Assembly: GCA_003427395.1 (NCBI GenBank)
Contig: BFEA01000620.1
Coordinates: forward strand, 742,922-763,386
Source: Chara braunii
Lineage: Eukaryota > Streptophyta > Charophyceae > Charales > Characeae
Reading direction: 5' to 3'
Length of the DNA: 20,465 bases
Below, one piece after another: positions 8,761 to 17,284 of the stretch. The translations under genes were made by a program, and so were the position numbers. The notes under the pieces were generated by a model that was given only the letters and a program-made list of their open reading frames with translations, was not told where the DNA came from and did no database searches. Within the stretch, counting starts at the first letter, position 1, and every line of letters starts with the position of its first letter.

Positions 8761-9000
8761 CTCACTCCAACTCTCATTAGTTTAGTGGCCTCCTAGAATG
8801 GAAGGGGTGGACAGGCCCAAACGACGCGCGCACGGAGGAGGCCCGGTATCCTATCCATAGGCTACCCGATGTCCGGGATAGTGAGGCCCGTACACGGACT
8901 CCCATAGGCCGACGGGACTAGTCCTTCGCCCGCATGCCGCTTCGCGATACCAGAACCCCGAGTCTATTGACCGTGTCGCGCTCGTGGTCTCGCCGCCTGG
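8761..9000. other. spacer between modules A and B
   Basis: GC-rich, no coding signal. Contains short self-complementary words (for example CTATCCATAGG near 8850). Confidence 0.3.
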
Positions 9001-9430
9001 CCCATAACTTTTTAGTGCGAGAATCAGCGAGTGCTGAGCGTGCGGACTTAATATAAGATCGCGCGGATGCTGGTCCTACACATACCATCTCACTATGCAT
9101 CTCTACATGAGTATCTGCGATGACGACGCATTATGTGGTGCCCATACCCAAATGGCCTATTCTGAGCCATGGGGTCATTTCTGGCGCTCAGGCGTCAGCT
9201 GAAGTGCGCGCTAAGGGGAGATAACCCTTTAGCGGGCGCAAAACCGGCCTGGGGGCTTTACCGCCTTCTGCACCCTGAGGTGTCCCAAAGGGTGCGGGTT
9301 AAGGCGGTCCCTAGGGCAGGAAGGGATTTGGAGCGGTGGTGAGTTGTCTGGCGCATCACCAGCGACACGCTGACCCTTCCGCCCGGAGCTTTATCGTTCC
9401 ACAAAAATAAATCCCAACAAGGAAAGTACC
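9001..9430 (+). repeat. TATA/hairpin module, copy B
   Basis: CCCATAACT (9001), TTAATATAAG (9048-9057) and TATGTGGTGCCCATAC (9132-9147) match copy A at an offset of 625-637 bp. The hairpins are kept with different bases: GGCGC-TCAG-GCGTC (9183-9196), CGCTAA...TTAGCG (9209-9234), and GCACCCT/AGGGTGC (9270-9276 / 9289-9295) inside CCGCC...GGCGG. An AAGGAAAG block follows at about 9420. Overall identity to copy A is moderate, so structure outlasts sequence. Confidence 0.5.
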
Positions 9431-9550
9431 TTCGACTTTTATCAAGAGTGAACCTTTTCAGAGCTAGTCCTGGGACCTGGGTCATCCTGGACGAGGACCA
9501 TCGTATTCTAGGCTCAGGGCTAACGCCCGACCACGATTTCTTCAGAAGCG

Positions 9551-9585
9551 TATATATAAGTAGAGGGGTCTTTCCCTCCCCTCTA
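9551..9585 (+). promoter_or_regulatory. TATA-like site followed by perfect hairpin
   Basis: TATATATAAG (9551-9560) is immediately followed by TAGAGGGG (9561-9568) and CCCCTCTA (9578-9585), an 8-bp perfect stem with a pyrimidine loop. A strong TATA word with a structured start is typical of LTR or other RNA polymerase II promoters. It lies about 500 bp after the TATA-like site of module B. Promoter function is inferred. Confidence 0.4.
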
Positions 9586-9988
9586 TTCATTCCAACCCTG
9601 GATTAGTTCCTTAGCACGCGGACCCTTTAGGCCACACAAGTATCCTACATAGGTACGCATACATACGCATATACACACATATATACACATATGGGAATAA
9701 ACGTGTGACGATCACATCTCACAATCATAGTGGGCCTCCTCATGCACATATAAAAGATCGCAGGGCAGTCCAAATCAATAATCCAAGTCACAGAACATAC
9801 TTGCAATCACATCAAATAGTCAAGCAAAAGTCCATACACTACACGTCCCGGGGGAGTAATTTCCATATCCTAATCTTACTTAGTCATCATATCTGACTAA
9901 GCCTAAGTCTACCCCTAGCTAGCACTCAGCGTAAGGTGGATTTCGCCATAGCCTCCCCTACATATGTCGCCACCTGTCTAAATATAGG
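9586..9988. other. AT/CA-rich non-coding stretch
   Basis: Includes a TA/CA alternating patch (about 9652-9692). No gene seen. Confidence 0.4.
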
Positions 9989-10630
9989 CTAACTCCTCTA
10001 ACTTAGGAAAATTTTGGCAGCGCTTCCCGTAGGAAAAGTAACATCGCAAAAAATATACTAGCCTAAAAATCAAACTTTTGGATTCCAGAAGCAAAAATCT
10101 GTCTAACTCCCTGGCTTAGCAAAAATTTGGGCAGCACTCCCCTTAGGGAGGAAGGCTTCCCAGATTCATACTAAGTCAGAATTGAATTTAAACATAACGC
10201 CTAAGTTCTGTCAGATAGAATCTCAACCAACTCCTTAGATTTGTAGAAATTTCGGCAGCGCTTCCCGTAGAGAAAGTGCTAGTCCAAGATTTATACAAGG
10301 CCAAGTCTGGAATCAGAAAGTGACTTTGATCCTTAAGGGCCCAATTTTGACTAACTCCTTGAATTAGTAAAAATTTGGGCAGCACCTCCTTTAGAAAGGG
10401 AGGCTCCTCAGATTCTTACCAAGTCAAAGAAGTCATCAAGGCCGGATCCTGAAAAAGTCGAAGTTTTGACTAACTCCTTGAGTTTGTAGAAATTTCGGCA
10501 GCGCTTCCCGTAGGAAACGTGGCTTACCAAGATTTATACAAGACCAAGTACGACTCAAAAGATCACAGAAAATGCAAAAATTGATCTAAGTAAAAAAAAC
10601 GAGCCTAGAAAATGCAGGAAAAGACTCTAA
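9989..10630. repeat. alternating two-type ~120-bp tandem repeat
   Basis: CTAACTCC (CCAACTCC in the third unit) marks unit starts at 9989, 10103, 10227, 10351, 10470 and, for a partial unit, 10626. Units 1, 3 and 5 carry GGCAGCGCTTCCCGTAG, while units 2 and 4 carry GGGCAGCACTCCCCTTAG or close, so types alternate A-B-A-B-A. An A/T-rich AAATTT core precedes each. The pattern implies duplication of an A+B dimer of about 245 bp. No coding potential is apparent. Confidence 0.85.
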
Positions 10631-10833
10631 CTCCTATGGCTCTAGCACGTGGCGAGCAACTACAACAACTACCTATCAAAATCCAAACTCAGACTAAGAA
10701 GTGGCATCACTCAGTCACATGCAGGCCAAACCACAAACATGCACTCTCTCACCATCCCCAAGTTACTTTAGCAAACAATAGTTCGTAGTTTTTCAATGAT
10801 TTGTCCCTTATACCCAGCTTACATAGGGCATAA

Positions 10834-11554
10834 GGCTAGACCACCCAAACTTATGGAACATGTATAGCCCAGCCAAGAAGTATACACAGACACAGGGCAC
10901 AACAACTTTTCTCTTCTTTGGGCTTAGGACCAGGCCACCCTAGTCGCCCTGAGCTGTTTAATATCCATAGTTTATATAATTTGTCTACACTTAGTCTTTT
11001 GAGGTAGCATATAGCTGAGCCGACCATCTTCAGCTCAAGACTCAACCTGCCCCTTCGTACCACAAGTTTATTCTTAGTTAAGTACTCTCTTTAGTTGGTG
11101 ATAAGCTATAGTCAGGCCACCCAAACTTATGGAACCCTGCCTGACTAGCCCGTTCATAGATAGTATAATAGTAAAGTATATCAAAGTTATAGCCTTCCGG
11201 TTCCAGCATGTGCGAAGCGTTGGACCAAGACCACCCAAACTTATGGAACATGTCTTGGTCCTCAGCCTGATTTATTTCTCTTAGACCAAAGCAGGAAGAG
11301 GTAGAGTCACCCAAACTTATGAGACATGCTCACCTCCTCATTCAGAAACCAAAGAAACTGTCAAAACCCCCAAATAAACAAGGTTGCTAGACTACCCAAA
11401 CTTATGGATTTGACTGCGCCTGAAGAAGCAATCACATTCAACCCTCCCAAGTCAGAGCAACCAGACCATCCAAACTTATGGATTTGTCTGGTTCTCCAGG
11501 CAATACAAGATAAAACACACCACTGGGCCTTCCCAAACTTATGGAACTGGCCCA
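10834..11554. repeat. array of seven hairpins with a constant loop and variable stems
   Basis: The core CCCAAACTTATGGA (minor variants) occurs seven times; its CCAAAC starts at 10845, 11121, 11235, 11311, 11396, 11470 and 11533. Flanks are complementary but different in each: GGCTAGAC/GTATAGCC (10834, one mismatch), TAGTCAGGC/GCCTGACTA (11109), GGACCAAGAC/GTCTTGGTCC (11222), GAGGT-A-GAGT/GCTCACCTC (11298, one bulge), no clear stem at 11393, AACCAGAC/GTCTGGTT (11459), and TGGGCC/GGCCCA (11524). Loops are 19-21 nt. Spacing is irregular and not always a multiple of three. On the minus strand each loop can spell HKFG, but the frame is not kept across the array. Function is unknown; a structured RNA or a mobile hairpin module are options. 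Confidence 0.85.
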
Positions 11555-12047
11555 ACCTTTGGTTGACCTAGTCAAACTTCATGCAATACTGTCTTTCTCC
11601 CACCCTTCACCCAGACGCAATCCCACAATTTGCTTTCAATCAGGCAAAGAAGTTGAAACTGACATTATACATGTCTTCCTTTACTTTGTCTGGTTAAGTC
11701 CTGAATAGAAGCAAAAAAATCATAGGGACAGACATGCATACATCAGTCAAGCTATAGGGGATAAGCAAACATGGGCGTAGTGGGGTATACAGATAGAAAG
11801 AGATTACCTCATGGTTCCCTGCCTCCAGAACCTCGCCTAGGTTCCGGCAGAGCTCCCGCAATCGGTGGGATGACTCCCCACAAAGTCTTGGTGCGGACCT
11901 ACGGGTTGCAATCCCGCCTGCCGCCTTCCCCTCGTAACCAATAGATTAGACTGAGATTAAGAAAGGTAGATGGAGAAGGTATAGAGACTCTCAAGGGGGT
12001 GCACTCAGACTCGCGTGAGGGGGCCTTGTTATCTTGATTCGCCTGAG
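11555..12047. other. no gene seen
   Basis: Ordinary-looking sequence with no recognised motif. If a minus-strand LTR element begins at 12068, this would be its untranslated leader. Confidence 0.35.
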
Positions 12048-12066
12048 GGCCCCGCAATGGCGGCCA
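12048..12066 (-). promoter_or_regulatory. candidate tRNA primer-binding site
   Basis: The minus strand from 12066 reads TGGCCGCCATTGCGGGGCC, resembling the TGGCGCCGTTGCCGGGGA primer site (tRNA-Asp type) common in plant gypsy elements. One base separates it from the LTR-like end at 12068. tRNAs end in CCA, which gives the leading TGG. The match is imperfect, so this is a suggestion. Confidence 0.4.
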
Positions 12067-12067
12067 A

Positions 12068-12074
12068 TGTAACA
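12068..12074 (-). other. candidate LTR end
   Basis: TGTAACA on the plus strand, so the minus strand ends TGTTACA, as many plant LTRs do. Together with the adjacent primer-site-like word it suggests the 3' edge of a minus-strand 5' LTR lying at higher coordinates. The LTR would be very long (up to about 4.1 kb if it reaches 16182), and no second copy was found. Confidence 0.35.
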
Positions 12075-13860
12075 GCTTGGTTAACACTCCTGACGTCGAA
12101 CTGCCGAAGTCAAACCTCCCCCGTCTGTATGCTGTGGCAGCCTGACCTCTTCGGCAGTGGTGCTGGCTGTAACGGTCTCAGCAAGATCGCTGCAGCGGCA
12201 ACTAACACCCCCTTTAGACAAACGTATAGTGGTATAGCTGTTGCAGCCCGCACGACGCTTACGGCCTCCCACAACAGTAGCAATGGGCCACACCAGCAGT
12301 AGAGTATGGCATCCGTAGCCACAGCTACGCACCTACTGCAGGCGTAGCCTGCACAATAGCACAGTCACAGCAGTGGAAACGCAGCCATCTGAGCACTAGT
12401 CTATACAGCGGGCCGAGTCTCCAGCGGTCTGCTGATACCGCTCGTCAACTAGCAGCGGTTCAGAAGCAGCCTCCACTGCAGCGATTTCAGAGTATACCAC
12501 AACAATTTGCCTCAGACACAACAGTACCTATCCGAGACAGTACCATATCAAGGAAGGCAAGCTACAGTCAACCGAAAGAAGTAGGCCTCACCCGTCCGCA
12601 GTGCCAACGGCCCCAGCCAAACAAATGGAGGGGATGTTAGTGCTCAGCGACCAGCACAGTTAGTGAGCACCATACCAATGGCCTCGTCGGCTCGTGCTAG
12701 TTGCACAATTTCCACTACTGCCCTTCGCCACTGTACCCACTGTGGATGCCGCAACCTCGCACCCTTAGTTGCAGTCTGACCAGGTAGGTATTTTGTCACG
12801 CCGTAGTAGACCAACAGCGTGGCCCAACTAGCCATGCAGTACGCAGTCTGCCTGCATCTGGTTATGCCACTCTCCCTGAGCCCCCGCAAGTATCGAGCGC
12901 ACGACATGACTCACTTCTCTTCAATCCAACGGATGAGCGGCTCTCCAGTCAACAGGTAAGTCTTCACCTCGTGGTTGGTCTCCTTGCTGCACACCCCCAA
13001 ACACTCCGCGGGATACGCTGGTCAGCATACTAGCAGGCATGCCCCCACCTCCCTCAGTCACGATACTCAGCGGGGGAACAGCAACCGCGGTGGCAAACCA
13101 GCAACAACCCACATAAAAGGTGAATCGGGACACAGCAGTAACACCGGTTCTAGTTGCGCGACACCGGTGTTAATAATCCTGACTTCCAATCCAACCACAC
13201 CGCCCAAGTCGTGCTTGAAGCGAGGTTGGGGAAAATGCTGCTTCCATCCATACGCTAAACAACACACCGCCTAACAGGTAGATCCCCAAGCCTGCCTTGT
13301 CCTCTGCCACATCGACGGTCTGGGTGAGAACTCAGACTGAGGTTTCCTCCGCACCACCGGTGGATTCACTGTTCAACCGTGGCTCTCGGGTAGGTGCTTG
13401 CTCCCACTCCCGCCCATGCATCACGCGACCTCGCCTCGACCTTAGTATGGCTAGGCCCGGTCCGGGTTCTGCAGTTTGCGAGCCGCTGAGGCGCTGTTCC
13501 ACCCTCCNCCGTTCNTGCTAAGTGAGAGCGGGTCCGNCACTGAAGTACAGGTGCATACAACCGCAGCGATCCTGCCGTCCCGTTCTGCTGCCCGACGTTG
13601 TGGCTTAAATTCTGGCCTGTCCCGCACCGCCAGTCCGCCCGGTAAGTNGCCTCACCCCTCTTCCCCTCTCTGCGNCAAGCTATACCCTGCCCACTGCTGC
13701 CTCTAAGTACGGATGNACCTTCCCTCTCNTAGCGANTAGATGCGCTGCTGGCTGAAAACCAGCCCGTCAGTGCCCCGACATACTTCTGTCTTCACGCCTA
13801 TCGGGTCGCAGCGGCTTCCCGGTAATTCCCTGACCCCATGGCTTGGCTTGGCTCCCACTC
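12075..13860. other. GC-rich non-coding DNA with ambiguous bases
   Basis: CAG/CTG-rich, without a credible gene; short frames have no family resemblance. GGTAAGT-like words recur (12955, 13640) without a consistent exon structure. Single N bases lie at 13508, 13515, 13537, 13648, 13675, 13716, 13729 and 13736, which suggests a collapsed or heterogeneous repeat. Confidence 0.4.
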
Positions 13861-14059
13861 CAGCGAAGCAATGAGCCATCAACCGAATCTCACGCTAAAG
13901 GTCGGTCAGAGTCATAAGCTTCTAGAGCTGCTCCTCACCCGGGCGCAACCCATCTCACAATCCCAGAAACTATCCCGTTATCGCGGAATCCGGATCTGCC
14001 ATCGGATCCACAGCCACTCCAACCCCTCACTTCATGACCTCCTCCGTCTGTTCTCGCTG

Positions 14060-14590
14060 AGAAGAGAGTGACAGCACCACTTTTCTGCTCCCTCTCGCCC
14101 TTGCTGCCACCATATCTCAGCGCAACCTTTTTCCTAACTAACTCTCACTCTACTAATCTAACGCAAAAAACGATTCTGCCATCAGCTCCGCCTTGCCTCA
14201 ACCCCCCCAGATAGCAGCCTGGTCCGTCTAAAACGGTCGAGAATTGGCCGAGATACACAAAAATCTCCCTTACCTTTCCTCCCTTGCTGCCTCCCAGACT
14301 CTCCCGCGCAGCCCCTTTTTCTGATACTCCATCTTCTACTGACTTTCCTCCTAATCTGACCACGGATTCGGGGTCGCCCACCCCAAAAACCCCTACTTAC
14401 CTTCTTTTCTTGTCTGATTCTATGGAGGAACGAGAGAGATAGACACTTTTAACTCCCACTCTTCTTCCCACTCTCACCATCGCCGCGCACCGAATTTTCT
14501 ATCTAACTTCACTTCTACTAACTTTTTGTTGAGGCTGGCCATAAATTCGTGTTCGCCCATCCTCAAATTCCAAGTTATCAGTCTAACCTG
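14060..14590. repeat. degenerate ~180-bp CT-rich tandem repeat
   Basis: CT(T/C)TACT words at 14148, 14334 and 14513 are each followed by related text. The last two share CTACT(G/A)ACTTT ... (A/G)ATTCG.G.TCGCCCA.CC. Upstream, TTGCTGCC...CGCGCA-like blocks recur in step. About three diverged units. No coding signal. Confidence 0.55.
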
Positions 14591-15027
14591 ACAAGATCCG
14601 TCAATGAATGGCAAGATCAAACTAGTTTCCCCTTTCTCCCTCCATATCTTCTTTCCTTCGATGCTCCATCCCTCTCTTTCCCTTCTTCTTCCCTGCTGTC
14701 CATTACTGCACGAGCCTCCCCCCTTCAGCCAGAGCCTGCCCGGGTGATACCGCCCGGTCCAACAGTCTCGAGCACTCTATTGAAAGCAAATCCTATATGT
14801 CGTACCTCGCTGTCTTTTATAGCCCAGAGTGATATCTCTGCCCAGTCTTCCCGTGCCACACTCAAGGAAACATCCCCCGCCATTTTTCTTTCTTTCTTTT
14901 TTTATTTATTCCCTAGTTCGAATGAATCTGGCCATACCTAGGCACTAGGTCCATTCAGCCCCAGGAAACTGTGGCGCAGCTCCCAAAAGAGAAGAAGAGG
15001 GACTGAGAAAAGAAAGGAAATACCAAT
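14591..15027. other. no supported gene
   Basis: Pyrimidine-rich sequence with an open frame of about 130 codons on the plus strand (from 14549). It is Ser/Pro/Leu-rich by composition and matches nothing I know. Confidence 0.35.
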
Positions 15028-15181
15028 AAAAAAAAAAAAAAAATGGGGCTCGGGGAGATGCTTAAACGATGGGGCCGTGGCCCACCTAGGTGGGCCCTTT
15101 CTCTATCCTGACAGCGTCTGGCTTCACACTTGAATCTGTGACCCAACAGTTCACGCGTGCACCAAATGATCTTGGGCCCTG
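15028..15181 (-). mobile_element. tRNA-derived SINE-like element with poly(T) end
   Basis: The minus strand from about 15179 reads GGGCCC AAGATCATTTGGTGCACG, a good RNA polymerase III A-box (T-R-G-C-N-N-A-G-T-N-G-G style). Then come a CTGTTGG loop like an Asn-type anticodon loop, and AGATTCAAGTG as a B-box. The body includes the perfect palindrome GGCCCACCTAGGTGGGCC (15079-15096) and ends in 16 T on the minus strand (15028-15043). The head is similar to the second SINE-like element just upstream, so they seem to be one family. Confidence 0.55.
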
Positions 15182-15318
15182 AGTCTCTTCGTGGGGCAGC
15201 ATTGACGCAGGTCCCAACGGCGGTGCTCATTCTCAGCTCCTCGCTGCAGATCAAAGGCAACGGGTGGTGTCCCCAATCCTATACCATGGCCAGGTTCTGG
15301 TCTTAGGTAAGTCTGAGC
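15182..15318. other. spacer between two SINE-like elements
   Basis: No coding or RNA motif seen. Could be part of a composite SINE. Confidence 0.3.
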
Positions 15319-15431
15319 TTTTTTTTTTTTTTTCTGGTATCTAGTATCTGGTTGCATTTTGACTTCAAACTTCAGCCTGTGTTCCAGCAGTCCGTGAGTG
15401 TACTCACTGAGCTAGGCTCTCGGGCCTATGG
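15319..15431 (-). mobile_element. tRNA-derived SINE-like element with poly(A) tail
   Basis: The minus strand from about 15430 reads GAGCCTAGCTCAGTGAGTAC, a clear tRNA A-box. It continues with GGACTGCTGG (Ser-GCT-like anticodon loop) and GAAGTTTGAAGTC as a weak B-box, and ends in 15 A on the minus strand (15319-15333). Total about 110 bp. This is short for a SINE and close to a tRNA-type head plus A-tail. SINEs borrow a partner LINE for mobility; none is visible here. Confidence 0.6.
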
Positions 15432-16103
15432 GCGGTCCTGGTGCCAGCGCAGGGGCCGTGTCCCAACTTGGGGAAAAAAATAAAAATAAACAGGAAAAAA
15501 TAAAAATAAAAACAATGAAAAATAGAAGAGGGAACGGGACAAAAAGACCGAGGAGGGAAGGACCGTTGGGACCTCGCCCTCGGTCCTGCCTATCGGGCCC
15601 GCTGTCGGACTCCCTAACAAAACTAGAGGGGATAGTCCCACAGGACCCTCAACCCCTCAGTTTGCCCCATAACGCCCCTCCGCTGCTCCCACACTGCCGC
15701 CAGCCCACCTCGATCCCCATGTCTTCGCCATAAGAGTCCAATACTGTAACCTATAGGGCCAAGCCCAAGCTTGGTACAAGCCTGCGCGGAAGTCCATATA
15801 ACTAGGCACGGTTCATCCCCTAGGCTCAGGAAGCAGCTCGGCCCCCACCTTTCCTCCTAGCTAGGCATGCGGTCGCTAGGCCTCCGCGCCATGGCTATCC
15901 CGCGCCCTACCTCGCATGTTAACCTACCAATAGCCGACCTTTCCAAGTGACACCACCGTTCTATCCCGGTCAACAAGATCAGGCCTACCAACTAGGCCGG
16001 TTAATCACTTGAGTTAGGAAAATCACCCGCGCGCCTTAACCCCGCGCGCACACACCCGCTCTACTTGGGTCACACACCCTACCCGTGCCCCCCAACATGC
16101 TCG
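15432..16103. other. no gene seen
   Basis: An A-rich patch (15473-15525) is followed by GC-rich sequence with many short palindromic words. Nothing recognisable. Confidence 0.4.
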
Positions 16104-16120
16104 ACCGCGCTATGCGCGGT
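16104..16120. repeat. perfect GC hairpin
   Basis: ACCGCGC-TAT-GCGCGGT, a 7-bp stem with a 3-nt loop, about 60 bp inside the right end of the insertion. Confidence 0.7.
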
Positions 16121-16160
16121 ATACTTAGATTTTCAACCTTACTCCCTGTCACTTGCAAAA

Positions 16161-16188
16161 ACAAGGGCGGATACCCTTGTCAGGGTAT
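16161..16188. repeat. two overlapping hairpins at the insertion end
   Basis: ACAAGGG-CGGATA-CCCTTGT (16161-16180) and ATACCCT-TGTC-AGGGTAT (16171-16188) share the CCCT segment and cannot form together. The second spans the insert/gag junction at 16181/16182. Confidence 0.7.
16182..16186. repeat. AGGGT, candidate target-site duplication (right)
   Basis: Partner of 7814-7818. See the insertion entry. Confidence 0.65.
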
Positions 16189-16857
16189 TCGCGCCGACAG
16201 CACGTACCTTGTCCACTTCCGGACAGGTGTAATCCCTGAGGTACGACCTCATTCGGGCTATCCCGTCTGAGATGTCCACTTTGGGGTCTTCCCCACTGAA
16301 CTTGTCAGGCTGGGCCATCTTGGGAAACCGCGGTTCAGACTGTACATAGCCAGAATTCGGTCCCGGTGTGGGCACTATGCCAGGATGGGGTTGCTGTGGT
16401 GGTGAGGTCATAGGTGGAGGAGTGGAGGGAGGGGTAGGAGGAGGTGGGAAATGCCTGAAGAAGGCATCTGATAGTCGTTGCAGGGTGGCGTCCATCGAGG
16501 CCAATCTGGTCTCTACGGCTGTAATCCTATCATCCCATGCCGAAAAAACGTTCCTGGTACGAGTGGATTCCAGCAGGGCCCACTCTGCAAGATTCTGAAC
16601 AATGTCATTAATACGGCCATCACACTTGGCCTTCTCAAAGCTCTCCAGCAGCTCAGCTTGTCTGGCTGCTGTTTTTCCTTTCTGGACCGCTTCTGCCTTT
16701 TCTCTCTTAATTCTTTCCACTTCCCTTTGAGCTTTGGCAACAATTCCTTCGCTGCTCACAGGGCGGCGTCCACCGGGTCCTCCACTACTTTTTCTTGTTT
16801 CCCCTCTCCATCAGGTGTGGATGTTTCCCCAACCTCCTTCTTTACCTCCTCTGCCAT
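16182..16857 (-). pseudogene. gypsy Gag N-terminal part
   Basis: The likely start is ATG at 16855-16857 (MAEEVKKEVGETSTPDGEG). A one-base shift near 16760 moves to the main frame, which begins SSEGIVAKAQREVERIKREK. In order: a charged, probably coiled-coil N-terminus; DDRITAVETRLASMDATLQR, a second helical segment; a Pro-rich linker (PPPPTPPSTPPP); and then the capsid start KFSGEDPKVDISDGIARMRS, where relatives usually have Trp at the Gly. Homology ends at TCPEVDKVRAVGANTL, whose last codons hold the AGGGT (+) junction. The frame continues to a stop at 16139 inside the insertion, with no Gag resemblance. This is the N-terminal complement of the piece at 7404-7818. Confidence 0.8.
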
Positions 16858-17284
16858 TCTGTTCTTTTAACCTTTTATTTGTCAGATAGATACAAATAAA
16901 ATGAAAGTAAAATCACTCAGATTACCGTTCACACCCAGAACTCAGATAATGAGAGTTAGACTGTGTTGTTTTAAAGGTATGGGTTACATGACAAGTAATG
17001 TCAAATGTCAGAGAACAGTCTGGGAGGTTTCAGGCTCAGGCAAACAACCAAAACAGTCAACGGAACGGCTACGTCTGAGCCTGGAACCCGAACAAAATAC
17101 AAAATCGTTTTTGAACAAGCTCATTGCAGAGCCTTCCCAACACTGTCAGCATTCCACAACAAGGGAGACAGATACCTTATTTGTGCAATCAAGAAAAAAA
17201 AAAAACACTGGAGCCGATCTCTTTTTCCCGCAAATGCAATCTGGGAAATCCGCGCTCTAATCAAGATAGGAATATGCCATTTGA
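16858..17284 (-). other. likely untranslated leader of the gypsy element
   Basis: Lies directly upstream of the Gag start on the minus strand. No primer-binding site or LTR end could be fixed. Contains a 12-A run near 17192 and no supported gene. Confidence 0.3.

Larger units (their letters stand above)
7819..16181. mobile_element. 8363-bp non-coding insertion inside gypsy gag
   Basis: Flanked by AGGGT on both sides and by the two halves of one Gag reading frame. No long coding region is supported within it. Contents, left to right: GC-rich DNA, two diverged TATA/hairpin modules (8376-9430), a third TATA-like site (9551), alternating ~120-bp repeats (9989-10630), seven constant-loop hairpins (10834-11554), a primer-site-like sequence beside an LTR-like end (12048-12074), N-containing GC-rich DNA, ~180-bp CT-rich repeats, and two SINE-like insertions. 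The ends are CATTGTGGCACTG on the left and CCCTTGTC on the right, with no clear terminal inverted repeat. A large non-autonomous LTR element (LARD type) fits best but is unproven. It could also be several nested insertions. Confidence 0.5.

Noticed and set aside
10834-11554. CRISPR-like array
   Set aside because: The constant part is a hairpin loop of about 14-20 nt, spacing varies from 63 to 276 bp, the flanking arms are complementary rather than random spacers, and the context is eukaryotic.
10834-11554. Peptide repeat HKFGW on the minus strand
   Set aside because: The phase changes between copies 3-4, 4-5 and 5-6 (spacings 76, 85 and 74), and stops separate them.
12644-12907. 87-codon open frame on the minus strand
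   Set aside because: GC-rich chance frame without family resemblance, lying in repeat DNA.
16161-16186. Helitron 3' end (hairpin near terminus)
   Set aside because: No CTRR after the hairpin, no TC start at the other end, and a 5-bp duplication is present, which Helitrons do not make.
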